A stretch of DNA of 64,000 bases from Spirochaetota bacterium (GCA_003246895.1 QKCL01000048.1:62001-126000), one strand, 5' to 3'; positions 9,080 to 18,388 are shown, counted from the first letter of the stretch. The notes: a model not told the origin generated them from the sequence alone. Program-made: numbers and translations.

Positions 9080-9110
9080 TTGATAGGTTATAAAACTTTA
9101 GGAGGCAAAT

Positions 9111-10472
9111 ATGAGTGCTAAAACAGATTCTCCTTCACTGGAGAGAAAACTTGGTCCATTAATGCTGTGGGGCCTTGGTGTTGGTTATGTTATTTCCGGA
9201 ATGTATTTCGGATGGAATCTTGGTCTTGCTGAGGGGGGAACCCTTGGTCTTGCCATTGCTACTTTATTCATCATTGTGATGTATCTTACTTTTACTTTCA
9301 GTTATACTGAGCTTGCCTGTGCTATTCCAAAGGCAGGTGGAGCCTTTGATTATGCAAAAGAGGCCAGCGGTAAAAACATGGGGTTTTTAGCTGGTATGGC
9401 TCAGGTAGTGGAATTTGTATTTGCTCCACCTGCTATTGCAGCTGCTATCGGTGCATATTTCGGTCTTTTTTTCCCGAATGTACCAACACTTGAAATCGCA
9501 ATTATTGCATATGTTATCTTTACAGCACTTAATATCTATGGTGTAAAAGCGGCTGCAAGATTTGAGCTTTTCATTACAATACTTGCTGTTGCAGAACTTC
9601 TCATCTTCGCCGGGGCGACTCTACCTTCATTTAAAGTTGCAAACCTTGCTGTAGATGCTCTTCCAAACGGTTGGGGCGGTGTTTTCGCTGCAATACCATT
9701 TGCTATCTGGTTTTTCCTTGCAATTGAAGGTGTTGCAAACGTAGCTGAAGAAACAGTTAATCCTCAGAGAAATATTCTGATCGGGTTCGGATCCGCAATT
9801 ATAACTCTGGTAGTTCTTGCAATTTTAACATTTGCTGCAGCTGCCGGTGTTTCGGGATGGAAAGCCATTGTTTATGCAGCGGATGGTACAGCTTCTGATT
9901 CTCCACTGCCGATGGCTCTAGGGCATCTTTTCGGTCAAGGACATGTTCTCTATCACATGCTGATCGGAATCGGACTCTTCGGATTGATCGCTTCTTTCCA
10001 CGGTATCATTCTTGCTGCCGGTAGAGCTGTCCTTGAAATGGGAAGGGTAAAATATCTTCATCCTTCACTCGGCAAGGTTAATGGAAAATTCAAAACTCCT
10101 GTAAATGCTTTGATCTTCAATATGATCATCGGTATTATTGCTCTCTTTACTGGAAGAACTGGTGAAATTATTACAATCGCAGTTTTCGGTGCTCTTACAC
10201 TTTACATTGTTTCCATGATTTCATTCTTTAAACTCAGAAAGAACAAACCTGATATGGAAAGACCATTCAAGGTTCCATTCTATCCTGTTGCTCCTGCACT
10301 TGCTCTGATTATTGCAACAGTTGCTCTTGTGGCGGTTACATATTATAATCTTATGCTTGCAGGAATCTATGCCGCAATTATGATCGTAGCATTCGCATGG
10401 TTTAAACTGTTCGGTCCTGCAAGTGAAGAAGATTCTGATATTCCAACAGAACTGGCAATGGAAGAAAAATAG
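9111..10472 (+). CDS. eat: Ethanolamine permease
   Basis: An APC-superfamily permease of 453 residues with about 12 hydrophobic segments. The start region (LGPLMLWGLGVGYVISGMYFGWN), IPKAGGAFDYA, and WFFLAIEGVANVAEETVNPQRN are the family marks of the ethanolamine permease that sits with eutBC in pseudomonads and Acinetobacter. It would import ethanolamine across the inner membrane. GGAGG lies 6 bases before the ATG. The coding sequence is richer in T-ending codons than its neighbours, which may reflect high expression. First gene of a three-gene operon driven by the sigma-54 promoter. Confidence 0.92.
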   Translation: MSAKTDSPSLERKLGPLMLWGLGVGYVISGMYFGWNLGLAEGGTLGLAIATLFIIVMYLTFTFSYTELACAIPKAGGAFDYAKEASGKNMGFLAGMAQVVEFVFAPPAIAAAIGAYFGLFFPNVPTLEIAIIAYVIFTALNIYGVKAAARFELFITILAVAELLIFAGATLPSFKVANLAVDALPNGWGGVFAAIPFAIWFFLAIEGVANVAEETVNPQRNILIGFGSAIITLVVLAILTFAAAAGVSGWKAIVYAADGTASDSPLPMALGHLFGQGHVLYHMLIGIGLFGLIASFHGIILAAGRAVLEMGRVKYLHPSLGKVNGKFKTPVNALIFNMIIGIIALFTGRTGEIITIAVFGALTLYIVSMISFFKLRKNKPDMERPFKVPFYPVAPALALIIATVALVAVTYYNLMLAGIYAAIMIVAFAWFKLFGPASEEDSDIPTELAMEEK

Positions 10473-10502
10473 AATCATTATATTTAACCAGACGAGGAAG
10501 AA

Positions 10503-11885
10503 ATGAAATACAGAAGTTCAACAGGTTTAAGATCTTATACTTTCTACAGCCTTAAGGACCTTCTGGCAAAGGCGTCTCCTGAGAGATCAGGGGACGGTCT
10601 GGCCGGGATTGCTGCCGAGAGTTCTGAAGAGAGATGTTCGGCTCAGATGGCTCTTGCCGATGTGCCGCTCAAGGATTTTCTTCATGAAGATATTATACCC
10701 TATGAGGAAGATGAAATTACGAGGCTCATAGCAGATACGCATGACATGGAAGCCTTTTCGCCTGTTTCATCTCTGACTGTTGGTGAATTCAGAAACTGGA
10801 TTCTGGCAGACACAACTACAGGCGATGACTTGAAGAACCTGTCCATGGGCCTGACACCGGAAATGGTTTCAGCAGTTTCAAAACTCATGCGTAATCAGGA
10901 TCTTATTCTTGCTGCATCCAAGATACGGAATGTCACTTCATTCAGGAGTACAATCGGTCTACCCGGCAGAATGTCAACAAGGCTTCAGCCAAACGACCCT
11001 GTTGACGACCCCAGGGGAATTGCTGCGGAAATTCTTGACGGGCTTTTTTACGGATGCGGTGACGCGGTAATCGGAATAAATCCGGCTTCTGACAATTACA
11101 GTGCAGTTGTTACACTGATTCATCTTATAAATGAATTCATTGACAAGTTTGAGATTCCAACCCAGAGCTGTGTGCTGACCCATGTTACTACTACTATTCA
11201 GGCAATAGAGAAAGGTGTACCTGTTGACCTGATTTTTCAGTCCATCGGCGGTTCAGAAGCGGCAAACAGAAGTTTCGGTGTGGATCTGAGTATACTGAGA
11301 GAGGCCTATGATGCGGGTAATTCTCTTAGAAGAGGGACAGTCGGCAATAACTTTATGTATTTCGAAACAGGCCAGGGGAGTGAACTCTCCGGAAACGGGC
11401 ATCACGGCGTAGACCAGCAGACACTTGAGGTAAGAACCTATGCTCTTGCAAGAGAGTTTAATCCTCTGCTTGTTAATACAGTTGTAGGATTCATTGGCCC
11501 TGAATATCTTTACGATGGAAAACAGATCACAAGGGCCGGGCTTGAAGACCATTTCTGCGGTAAGCTCATGGGACTTCCAATGGGAGTTGATGTGTGCTAT
11601 ACAAATCATGCGGAAGCGGATCAGGATGATATGGATAATCTCCTTACTCTTCTTGGTGTGGCCGGATGTAACTTTATAATGGGAATTCCCGGAGCCGATG
11701 ACATAATGCTGAACTATCAGAGTACATCATTCCATGATGCCCTTTATCTCAGGTCAGTTCTCGGGCTTAAACCGGCACCGGAATTTGAGAAATGGCTTCT
11801 CCAGATGAATCTTTTTGACAGCAAATTAAGGCCCACAGAAAAGATTGAAAGCAACAGATTATTTTTAAGTGCGGGTGAAATATGA
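10503..11885 (+). CDS. eutB: Ethanolamine ammonia-lyase large subunit
   Basis: EutB with EutC forms the adenosylcobalamin-dependent enzyme that turns ethanolamine into acetaldehyde and ammonia. The 460 residues match the family length. Visible blocks are ASKIRNVTSFRSTIGLPG, the RLQPNDPVDDP loop, TTIQAIEKGVPVDLIFQSI, and MYFETGQGSELSGNGHHGVDQQT, which line the TIM-barrel active site. It lies 30 bases after the permease and overlaps eutC by 4 bases (ATGA), so the subunits are translationally coupled. No EutA reactivase or shell proteins accompany it. Confidence 0.96.
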   Translation: MKYRSSTGLRSYTFYSLKDLLAKASPERSGDGLAGIAAESSEERCSAQMALADVPLKDFLHEDIIPYEEDEITRLIADTHDMEAFSPVSSLTVGEFRNWILADTTTGDDLKNLSMGLTPEMVSAVSKLMRNQDLILAASKIRNVTSFRSTIGLPGRMSTRLQPNDPVDDPRGIAAEILDGLFYGCGDAVIGINPASDNYSAVVTLIHLINEFIDKFEIPTQSCVLTHVTTTIQAIEKGVPVDLIFQSIGGSEAANRSFGVDLSILREAYDAGNSLRRGTVGNNFMYFETGQGSELSGNGHHGVDQQTLEVRTYALAREFNPLLVNTVVGFIGPEYLYDGKQITRAGLEDHFCGKLMGLPMGVDVCYTNHAEADQDDMDNLLTLLGVAGCNFIMGIPGADDIMLNYQSTSFHDALYLRSVLGLKPAPEFEKWLLQMNLFDSKLRPTEKIESNRLFLSAGEI

Positions 11886-12679
11886 ACGACAGAGATGACA
11901 GAAATATAATTGCAGACCCATGGGGTTTTTTGAAGGAGTTTACAAACGGAAGAATTGCCCTCGGAAGAACGGGGTCTTCTTTGCCCACGAAAGAATTTCT
12001 TGATTTTAAACTCTGCCATTCAAAGGCAAGGGATGCGGTTAAGCTCCCCCTTGATTTTGAAGATATTAAAAGGCGCCTGGATCAGGACTGCAACGAGTAC
12101 TCAATGATACTTAAAAGCCGGGCACAGGACAGAAAGGAATACCTGAAAAGACCTGACCTGGGAAGGCTCCTGTCTGAAGAGTCCGAGGAGATGGTAAAGG
12201 GCGTGAGGCAGAAGGATGGTTTTGACATTGCACTTGTTGTGGCTGACGGGCTTTCTGCGAACGCAATCGATACAAATCTGGTGCCTTTTCTCAGAATGCT
12301 CCTGCCGGGTCTGAGAGAAAAGGGCTATACCATGCCTCCTGTTTTTCTTGTGGAGCAGGGAAGGGTGGCAGTTGCAGATGATGTGGCTGAATTTGTGGGC
12401 GCAAGGCTTGCTGTTATTTTTGTAGGAGAAAGGCCCGGCCTTAAATCTCCAGACAGCATGGGCATATATATGACCTATGATGCAAAGAGAGGTTCTCTGG
12501 AATCGAGCAGAAACTGCATTTCCAATATCAGACCTGAAGGCATGTCCTATACGGCAGGAGTGTCCAAACTCAAATTTCTCATCGATAAGTCACTGAGACT
12601 TCAGCTTTCAGGAGTAAACCTCAAGGACGACCAGGAGAACGAGGAACTTGCAGACCCCATGGTGAAAAAAATAAACTGA
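11882..12679 (+). CDS. eutC: Ethanolamine ammonia-lyase small subunit
   Basis: The 265-residue small subunit binds the base side of adenosylcobalamin together with EutB. Family features are the N-terminal TNGRIALGRTGSSLPTKEFLDF (arginine-rich loop), DGLSANAIDTN, and GERPGLKSPDSMGIYMTYD. Starts in the eutB stop codon. The C-terminal VSKLKFLIDKSLRLQLSGVNLKD is also typical. It closes the operon; the acetaldehyde product would have to be handled by an aldehyde dehydrogenase encoded elsewhere. Confidence 0.96.
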   Translation: MNDRDDRNIIADPWGFLKEFTNGRIALGRTGSSLPTKEFLDFKLCHSKARDAVKLPLDFEDIKRRLDQDCNEYSMILKSRAQDRKEYLKRPDLGRLLSEESEEMVKGVRQKDGFDIALVVADGLSANAIDTNLVPFLRMLLPGLREKGYTMPPVFLVEQGRVAVADDVAEFVGARLAVIFVGERPGLKSPDSMGIYMTYDAKRGSLESSRNCISNIRPEGMSYTAGVSKLKFLIDKSLRLQLSGVNLKDDQENEELADPMVKKIN

Positions 12680-13192
12680 TATTATTTTATAAATAATGGT
12701 GATTATCGTAAAATCTGATGTTGTCATGGAATCTGCGGCACATTAGATTTTATGAGACAGCATCCGGAGCAGAAATAAAATAATTTTCAGGTCAAAATAC
12801 AGGTGCCGTAGTAATCCTCTTTATTAAAACTATTTGTTCCCCAAAGAAACAGGACACTGGCTGTAGTTTAAAATATCAGGTTTTTTATTAAGTATAAAGC
12901 CGAACCCGGTAAGTTTATCTCTGTCTAACCTTCTGTTATTCGGCATTGAAATTAATGAATTGATTAATTAGGTTAATAATATATTAATTAAACTGTTATT
13001 TGATTTTTTTTTCTAATTAGGCTTGAATATATTAACGGGGTGATTGTATTGGTTACAGGGAGTTTTAATTGTTCTTCACATTGACAGTTTGATACTTCCG
13101 GCTTCGGGAGCACTTTATAGCGGCAGAAAAGTTTTCAAGAAATACATTTTATATAAAATATTGTATATTAATATGGAAGGTTCAGTTCTGGC
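12680..13192. other. Intergenic stretch between eutC and purF
   Basis: 513 bases without a credible gene. It contains a 13-pair inverted repeat, TAAAATCTGATGT (12709-12721) with ACATTAGATTTTA (12740-12752, one G-U), probably the 3' hairpin of the eut transcript, although no T-run follows. A very AT-rich part rich in TTAATTA lies at 12955-13020. I looked for purine, THF and cobalamin riboswitch motifs ahead of purF and did not see them. Confidence 0.5.
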
Positions 13193-14644
13193 ATGAAAAA
13201 TTTAAACAGTTTAAGCATTGATGAATATGACTACAGGCCCAAAGAGGAGTGTGGTGTATTCGGGATTTATGGGAATGAGCATGCTGCAAACTTAACATAT
13301 CTGGGACTCTATTCCCTGCAGCACAGGGGGCAGGAATCTGCCGGTATTGCTTCTTCAGATGGAGAGCATATTTACAGATATGCGGGTATGGGTGAAGTAA
13401 ATGCCATTTTTACACAGGAGCATATTGATAATCTTGAAGGCTACATGGCCATCGGTCATAACAGGTATTCAACAACAGGCTCATCTTTTCTGAGAAATGC
13501 CCAGCCTTTCCGTGCTTCATCAGTACTGGGGCCCATTGTTCTCTCTCATAATGGTAATCTCACTAATGCCGGAACCATAAGGTTTGAGCTGGAGAAGATG
13601 GGGCATATTTTTCAGACTACTATTGATTCCGAAGTGGTTGTCCATTTGATGGCAAAATCCGGAAAGAGCGATTTTCTTGAAGCGCTGAAGTTTGCGCTGT
13701 TAAAAATAAAGGGTGCATATTCACTGCTTGTAATGAGCAGGGAGAGGGTCTTTGCTGTGAGAGATCCATACGGTTTCAGACCCATGTGTCTCGGCAAACT
13801 CGGAGAGGCCTATGTGGTGGCTTCAGAGACCTGCGCTTTCGATATAATAGGGGCGGAGTATGTGAGGGATGTAAAACCGGGAGAGCTCATTGAAATCGGC
13901 CCAAATGGAATCAAGTCACACTTTCCGTTTGCTGAAACCTCTGAATCACTTTGTGTTTTCGAATATATCTATTTTTCAAGACCCGACAGTATTATTTTCG
14001 GAGAATCTGTTTACGAGATGAGAATGCAGATGGGCAGAAAACTCGCCCAGGATTCACCGGTTGAGGCTGATATCGTTGTGCCTATCCCGGATTCTTCAAA
14101 TTGTGCCGCTCTCGGTTTTTCCAAGGAGTCCGGTATTCCATTTGAACTTGCCATGGTGAGGAGTCATTATATAGGAAGAACTTTTATTGAACCAACACAG
14201 AGAATAAGGGATCTTGGTGTAAAGCTCAAGTTCAATGTTGTGAAATCTGTTGTTGAGGGCAAGAGGGTTGTAGTTGTTGATGATTCAATCATGCGCGGAA
14301 CAACCATGAGAAAAATTATAAAGATGTTTAAGAATGCAGGTGCAAAAGAGGTCCATGTGAGGATATCTGCTCCTCCGACACTTTTCCCATGTTTCTATGG
14401 AATAGACATTCCAACTCACAGTGAACTTATTGCGGCAACCCATACAATTGAAGAAATCAGAAAGTATCTCAGGGTTGACTCCATTGAATATATGTCCATC
14501 GATTCATTGATAAGCTCCATAGACAGACCATGCAAGAAGTTCTGTACAGCCTGTTTTGACGGAAATTATCCCTGCAAACTTGAAGATGACAGCACAGAAG
14601 GACTGAAATTTAAGTTTGATGAAGGCAATGGTGATTACTATTGA
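13193..14644 (+). CDS. purF: Amidophosphoribosyltransferase
   Basis: Commits PRPP to purine synthesis, using glutamine to form phosphoribosylamine. In the 483 residues, the Ntn nucleophile is Cys20 in EECGVFGIYG, implying removal of a 19-residue propeptide. The glutaminase domain (HRGQESAGI, GHNRYSTTG) is followed by the transferase domain with the PRPP loop VVVVDDSIMRGTT. Cysteines near the end (KKFCTACFDGNYPC) match the Fe-S-cluster type typified by Bacillus PurF. GGAAGG lies upstream of the ATG. Single-gene unit with a strong terminator; other pur genes are not adjacent. Confidence 0.97.
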   Translation: MKNLNSLSIDEYDYRPKEECGVFGIYGNEHAANLTYLGLYSLQHRGQESAGIASSDGEHIYRYAGMGEVNAIFTQEHIDNLEGYMAIGHNRYSTTGSSFLRNAQPFRASSVLGPIVLSHNGNLTNAGTIRFELEKMGHIFQTTIDSEVVVHLMAKSGKSDFLEALKFALLKIKGAYSLLVMSRERVFAVRDPYGFRPMCLGKLGEAYVVASETCAFDIIGAEYVRDVKPGELIEIGPNGIKSHFPFAETSESLCVFEYIYFSRPDSIIFGESVYEMRMQMGRKLAQDSPVEADIVVPIPDSSNCAALGFSKESGIPFELAMVRSHYIGRTFIEPTQRIRDLGVKLKFNVVKSVVEGKRVVVVDDSIMRGTTMRKIIKMFKNAGAKEVHVRISAPPTLFPCFYGIDIPTHSELIAATHTIEEIRKYLRVDSIEYMSIDSLISSIDRPCKKFCTACFDGNYPCKLEDDSTEGLKFKFDEGNGDYY

Positions 14645-14678
14645 TATAATTTTCAGCATATATTTATATTAACTTAAC

Positions 14679-14709
14679 AAAAGCCCGGTAAAAATTACCG
14701 GGCTTTTTA
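14679..14709 (+). terminator. Intrinsic terminator of purF
   Basis: AAAAGCCCGGTAA pairs perfectly with TTACCGGGCTTTT around a short A loop, followed by more T. It begins 35 bases after the stop. Confidence 0.9.
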
Positions 14710-14731
14710 TTTTTTTAAAGAGGTTCTGGAT

Positions 14732-15919
14732 ATGAATACCATGACCGTAATGGAAAACAGAAACCGGAAGGATCCGGTTATAAATCTTCCTGCTGTTGTT
14801 GTTCTGACTGAATCCGGCCTTGAACACTGCAGGCTGAAATCTGTACCGGTAAAGGACATACTCTCTTTGAGGGGCAGCAGGGCAAACGGGTTCTCCTGGG
14901 GCAAGTTCAGGGCGGAAGTTGTTCAGAAGATGATCATAAACAATTTCATAGAATCCATATCTGTGGAGAAAAGTGAATTTGTCAGCAGGCGGGACGAGGT
15001 TCAGGATCTGACAAAGCTTCTCTTCTATGGAATGATATACAGATCCTATGTCACCGGAGTCAAAAGGGAGATCATGGATATGCCGCAGATGGGATCTTTG
15101 AGAACACGGTTTCCCGGGTTTAACCTGCTCAGTGAAGGAGGATGTGATAAAAAAATAATTGCCGGTTTTTTTGAACAGAACAATTACAAGGCTGAAGATA
15201 TAAGAAACTCTCTCCTCTCTGTGCCGGAAATGATACTGGACAGGGATCCAAAGCTTGATACTTTCCTCAAAACAGAGCGGAAGCATGTCATGAAAAAAAT
15301 GGCAGGTTTTCTTGATGGGAGCTCCCTTCTCGCAATGGCTGTTCTTTTTATGGGCAATGACAGAAGAAAGATTATGGATGGTCTTGGCAGGCATCTCCTC
15401 TCGTACCTTAAAAAAACACATATTTCAGATTATCTCGGGCTTCTTGTTGCGGAGCTGATTCAGCATTCCGAAAGGCTGCAGTATGAGAATGTGGCCAAGA
15501 AGAGAAAGCTCATTAAGGAGAAGGATTCCATTGTAAATTATCTGAAAGACGAAAAGTTCAGGCGTGTAATCTCGCTCATGGCAAAACAGGAAAACTGTTC
15601 AATACGCCTTAATTACCGTATAGAAAACTCCGGGATTGATTCTGGTAAATTCAGGTTTATAATTTCTGTAGTTTACGATGGTACAATAAGTGAATCAAAC
15701 AGAATAGGGCTGGAGAAAAGGATCCGGTCCCGGACAAACCTTTCCCTTGCAGACTATTATTATGAGAGTGATGATGATTCTCTCCAGCATTCACTGGGTA
15801 TCTATTATCTGTCTTATCTTGATGATGTGTGCCGGGAGCAGGGAATCCGTTTCGATGCAAAAATATGCTGTGACCCGGACAAGGGAGAGACCGAATACCA
15901 GATCATTTTGTCTTTTTAA
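14732..15919 (+). CDS. Unrecognised 395-residue cytosolic protein
   Basis: Not recognised. The frame shows good coding character and an AGAGG before the ATG. There is no signal peptide or membrane segment. The middle (about 190-280) is helical and Lys/Arg-rich, while the last 120 residues look like alternating strands and helices (SIRLNYRIENS, FRFIISVVYDG, YQIILSF). Acidic run ESDDDS near residue 350. The gene stands alone between the purF terminator and tRNA-Trp. A long minus-strand ORF inside it is a shadow. No function is proposed. Confidence 0.75.
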   Translation: MNTMTVMENRNRKDPVINLPAVVVLTESGLEHCRLKSVPVKDILSLRGSRANGFSWGKFRAEVVQKMIINNFIESISVEKSEFVSRRDEVQDLTKLLFYGMIYRSYVTGVKREIMDMPQMGSLRTRFPGFNLLSEGGCDKKIIAGFFEQNNYKAEDIRNSLLSVPEMILDRDPKLDTFLKTERKHVMKKMAGFLDGSSLLAMAVLFMGNDRRKIMDGLGRHLLSYLKKTHISDYLGLLVAELIQHSERLQYENVAKKRKLIKEKDSIVNYLKDEKFRRVISLMAKQENCSIRLNYRIENSGIDSGKFRFIISVVYDGTISESNRIGLEKRIRSRTNLSLADYYYESDDDSLQHSLGIYYLSYLDDVCREQGIRFDAKICCDPDKGETEYQIILSF

Positions 15920-15971
15920 TAATATTTACTTGACGAAATCCGGGCATTATTATTGTCTGTAAGTCCAACAC

Positions 15972-16044
15972 AGGCTACTAGCTCAATTGGTAGAGCATCG
16001 GTCTCCAAAACCGAGGGTTGGGGGTTCGAGTCCCTCGTGGCCTG
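15972..16044 (+). tRNA. tRNA-Trp (anticodon CCA)
   Basis: Cloverleaf by eye: acceptor AGGCTAC with GTGGCCT, D-arm GCTCAATTGGTAGAGC, anticodon arm TCGGTCTCCAAAACCGA giving CCA, T-arm GGGGGTTCGAGTCCCTC with GGTTCGA, and discriminator G. CCA is not encoded after the discriminator (CAT follows). A TTGACG about 40 bases upstream may be its -35 element. It is not followed by the secE-nusG genes that often accompany tRNA-Trp. Confidence 0.96.
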
Positions 16045-16444
16045 CATAAGAATTTCAAACTGATTCATGTACAGTTAAAACCGGGTTTTCCCATCGAGAT
16101 GCATAAGGCCAGGTCAGAGGCATTGTTGGAGAGTCCGGTTTTTTTATTTACTCCTTCCCGGAAAATTAATTGTTTATATATTTGGAAAACCGCTAATACT
16201 GCACTGTATTAAATAAATTTCAATGAGATGTCTTAAGTTTTTCTTTATTAAGTTATTGTGATGTTTCGTTGATTTTTTTTAAATGTTTCTTGAATTTAAC
16301 TGATCGGGAATCCCTGATGTTTATTGCCATAGTGAAATTGCTTAAATGCAGTGAGTGACGGGCTCTCTCGGTTTAAAATTTGTGCACGCTGGCTCTCATC
16401 TGTTTAGGGAGAACGAAAACACTTTATTGTTAAAGGTATTGAGA
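16045..16444. other. Stretch between tRNA-Trp and the class II aldolase gene
   Basis: About 400 bases without a credible gene. AACCGG near 16078 can pair with CCGGTT near 16137, which is followed by a T-run, so a tRNA transcript terminator may end around 16147. Beyond that it is AT-rich with nothing clear; the ORF at 16018 is an overlap with the tRNA. Confidence 0.4.
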
Positions 16445-17059
16445 ATGATTGATGAAGGATATATAAAGTTCAGTATTGAAAGAATTGATGGTGATGACCC
16501 GGAGTTTCATGATGAACTTGTGAAGCTGAACGGAATCCGTACAAAGCTTTTTCATATGGGCCTTATAGGCATTCTTGATAACGGAATCGGTTTCGGAAAT
16601 GTAAGTATCAGGGATGAATCCAGGGGCGGGCTTTTTGTAATCAGCGGTTCCGGTACAGGAGGCCAGGAGGTTCTGGAAAACAGTGAGTACTGTACGGTAC
16701 TCTCCACCAATGTTGCTGAAAACAGTCTGGTATGTACAGGGAACGTTAATGCTTCTTCTGAATCCATGAGCCACGCAGTGGTCTATGAAGCCAATGACAA
16801 TGTTATGTGTGTTATCCATGTGCATAACCTCTCAATGTTTGACTACATGCTTGAAAATAGCTATCCTCAGACACCGGTAACTGCAGCCTACGGAACACCT
16901 GAGATTGCTTTCTCCCTGAAGGAGAAGGTGATGGAAGTGGGGAGTGACCACGGGATTGTAGTAATGGCCGGGCATCAGGACGGAGTTATCGCATACGGCC
17001 CGGGTGTGGAAGATACATTTAATCTGATTGATAAAATATATTCTCTGTCAAAATGTTAG
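16445..17059 (+). CDS. Class II aldolase/adducin family protein
   Basis: The fold of fuculose- and ribulose-phosphate aldolases/epimerases, which bind Zn through three His. In this 204-residue version, LNGIRTKLFHMGLIGILDNGIGFGNVSIR, FVISGSGTGG, VIHVHNLSMFDYML and GHQDGVIAYGPGVEDTF follow the family order; His-x-His is visible at HVH, and a further His at GHQ. The track starts at a GTG (16355), but the ATG 16445 has AAAGG eight bases upstream and better fits this short subfamily. Substrate unknown. It is alone on its strand with about 300 bases free downstream. Confidence 0.82.
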   Translation: MIDEGYIKFSIERIDGDDPEFHDELVKLNGIRTKLFHMGLIGILDNGIGFGNVSIRDESRGGLFVISGSGTGGQEVLENSEYCTVLSTNVAENSLVCTGNVNASSESMSHAVVYEANDNVMCVIHVHNLSMFDYMLENSYPQTPVTAAYGTPEIAFSLKEKVMEVGSDHGIVVMAGHQDGVIAYGPGVEDTFNLIDKIYSLSKC

Positions 17060-17365
17060 TGTGAAAATGTTTTGTTAAACAAACATAAACTGCCTCGTAT
17101 GGTTTTGGAGATAGTCACTGTTTATTGGTTTCTGGAAATTTTATCCCAGGTTTGAGCTGATGAGTATTGTGCCCTTTTATGCCTGTTGCTAAAATTGCAG
17201 AATGATATGACAGAATATCCTTCCGCCGTACAATAAAAATAAAGACGAAACATGGACAGGCATTGACTAACACAGGTTCATTCGTTTGAAATTTTTAAGA
17301 CTTTTCTTCTTGTTTTATTCGTCAATGTTTGGAATATGAGCATGTTCAGGTAAGGAGTGACTGAG
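17060..17365. other. Gap between aldolase-like and GGCT-like genes
   Basis: About 305 AT-rich bases. I see no gene and no strong terminator; TTTGTTAAACAAA near 17073 is a small palindrome right after the aldolase-like stop. Presumably holds the promoter of the next gene. Confidence 0.35.
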
Positions 17366-17761
17366 TTGAACCTTTTTGCATACGGTACATTGATGTTCCC
17401 TGAAGTATGGGCAAGGGTACTTGGGGAAGGGCATGAGGGCATTCCCGCAAGGCTCACGGGCTTTAAAAGATTCAGAATTTCAGGAGAGGACTATCCCGGA
17501 GCTGTTAAAAGCAGTGCAGATGATTTTGTCCGGGGAATTGTGTATATGAGTGTTTCTGAATCTGATATGGAGATGCTCGATCTCTATGAAGGAGAATTGT
17601 ACAGGCGCGAAACTGTCACTGTCATCACAGATGGTGGCGAATCGGTGGACTCTGTTATCTATATCATGACAGAAGGGGATGATGTTTCTTGTGATGAACC
17701 TGACTGGGATCCGGAATATTTCAGAAGAGAAAGAATGCGGAATTTTCTTGAGACCATATAG
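17366..17761 (+). CDS. Gamma-glutamylcyclotransferase-like (AIG2/GGCT) protein
   Basis: 131 residues with the GGCT fold: the N-terminal YGTL motif (LFAYGTLMFPEVW), LTGFKRFRI, YPGAV, and the catalytic glutamate region LDLYEGELYRRETVTV. Members cleave gamma-glutamyl-amine bonds to 5-oxoproline; the exact substrate cannot be read. The ORF track uses GTG 17357, but GGAG at 17354-17357 sits 8 bases before TTG 17366, giving the normal family start MNLFAYGTL. Followed at 60 bases by an unknown gene. Confidence 0.85.
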   Translation: MNLFAYGTLMFPEVWARVLGEGHEGIPARLTGFKRFRISGEDYPGAVKSSADDFVRGIVYMSVSESDMEMLDLYEGELYRRETVTVITDGGESVDSVIYIMTEGDDVSCDEPDWDPEYFRRERMRNFLETI

Positions 17762-17822
17762 GCCCAATCGTTAGAGCTTATTTTTTTAGTATAACCGGAT
17801 ATTATTGATGTATGGAGGAGCG

Positions 17823-18377
17823 GTGAAAACTCCAGATGTATACACAAAGCTCCTGGAGAAAGGGGTGCTGACAACTGAAATAATTGCCACTGTAATCTAT
17901 TCTTTGAACAAGAGGGCCAAAAACTGGAGGGACAGGAATCCTGATGAGTACCATAAAGCCAAAAAAGAGCGTAATCTCATTCTCATGGAAGGCAAGGGGC
18001 ATCTGAATGTAGCAATTAAAAAATACAAAGTCCTTGAATATTACAGAAAGAAAGACTTTGTTCTTCTTTCTCTTTTCAGGCCCACCAAAATTCATCTCAT
18101 AGATGGCGTGGAATATCTTTACTATGAAGTTTATAAATCTGATTTTCACCTTCCCGGCTATATATATGAACTTTACGGCTATGAAACCATAAACGGCCTT
18201 AAAACGGTTGAGGTAAAGGATTTCGCCACGGGCGGGGAGGAGATAACAAAACTTGTTTCAGTCCAGTTCTGTAATCGGGTAATTGATCTTATTAAAAATA
18301 ATGATTTTATTCTCATAGACGGATCCATCGCAGCAACGTCTTCAGTATTATTAAATTCCAGAAAAACAAGCAAATAG
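17823..18377 (+). CDS. Unrecognised 184-residue protein
   Basis: Not recognised. The best start is GTG 17823 with GGAGG just upstream; the tracked TTG 17805 lies before this RBS. The protein is basic at the N-terminus (NKRAKNWRDRNPDEYHKAKKER) and tyrosine-rich in the middle, with no signal peptide or membrane segment. It follows the GGCT-like gene by about 60 bases and could share its transcript. No function proposed. Confidence 0.7.
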   Translation: MKTPDVYTKLLEKGVLTTEIIATVIYSLNKRAKNWRDRNPDEYHKAKKERNLILMEGKGHLNVAIKKYKVLEYYRKKDFVLLSLFRPTKIHLIDGVEYLYYEVYKSDFHLPGYIYELYGYETINGLKTVEVKDFATGGEEITKLVSVQFCNRVIDLIKNNDFILIDGSIAATSSVLLNSRKTSK

Positions 18378-18388
18378 AAAATTTTTTA

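Noticed and set aside
14669-15421. Minus-strand ORF of 250 residues overlapping the 395-residue gene
   Set aside because: Overlaps the purF terminator and the better-supported plus-strand gene; low-quality, His/Cys-scattered protein.
16018-16212. ORF beginning inside the tRNA-Trp gene
   Set aside because: Starts in the T-arm of the tRNA and has no RBS; the tRNA fold is convincing.
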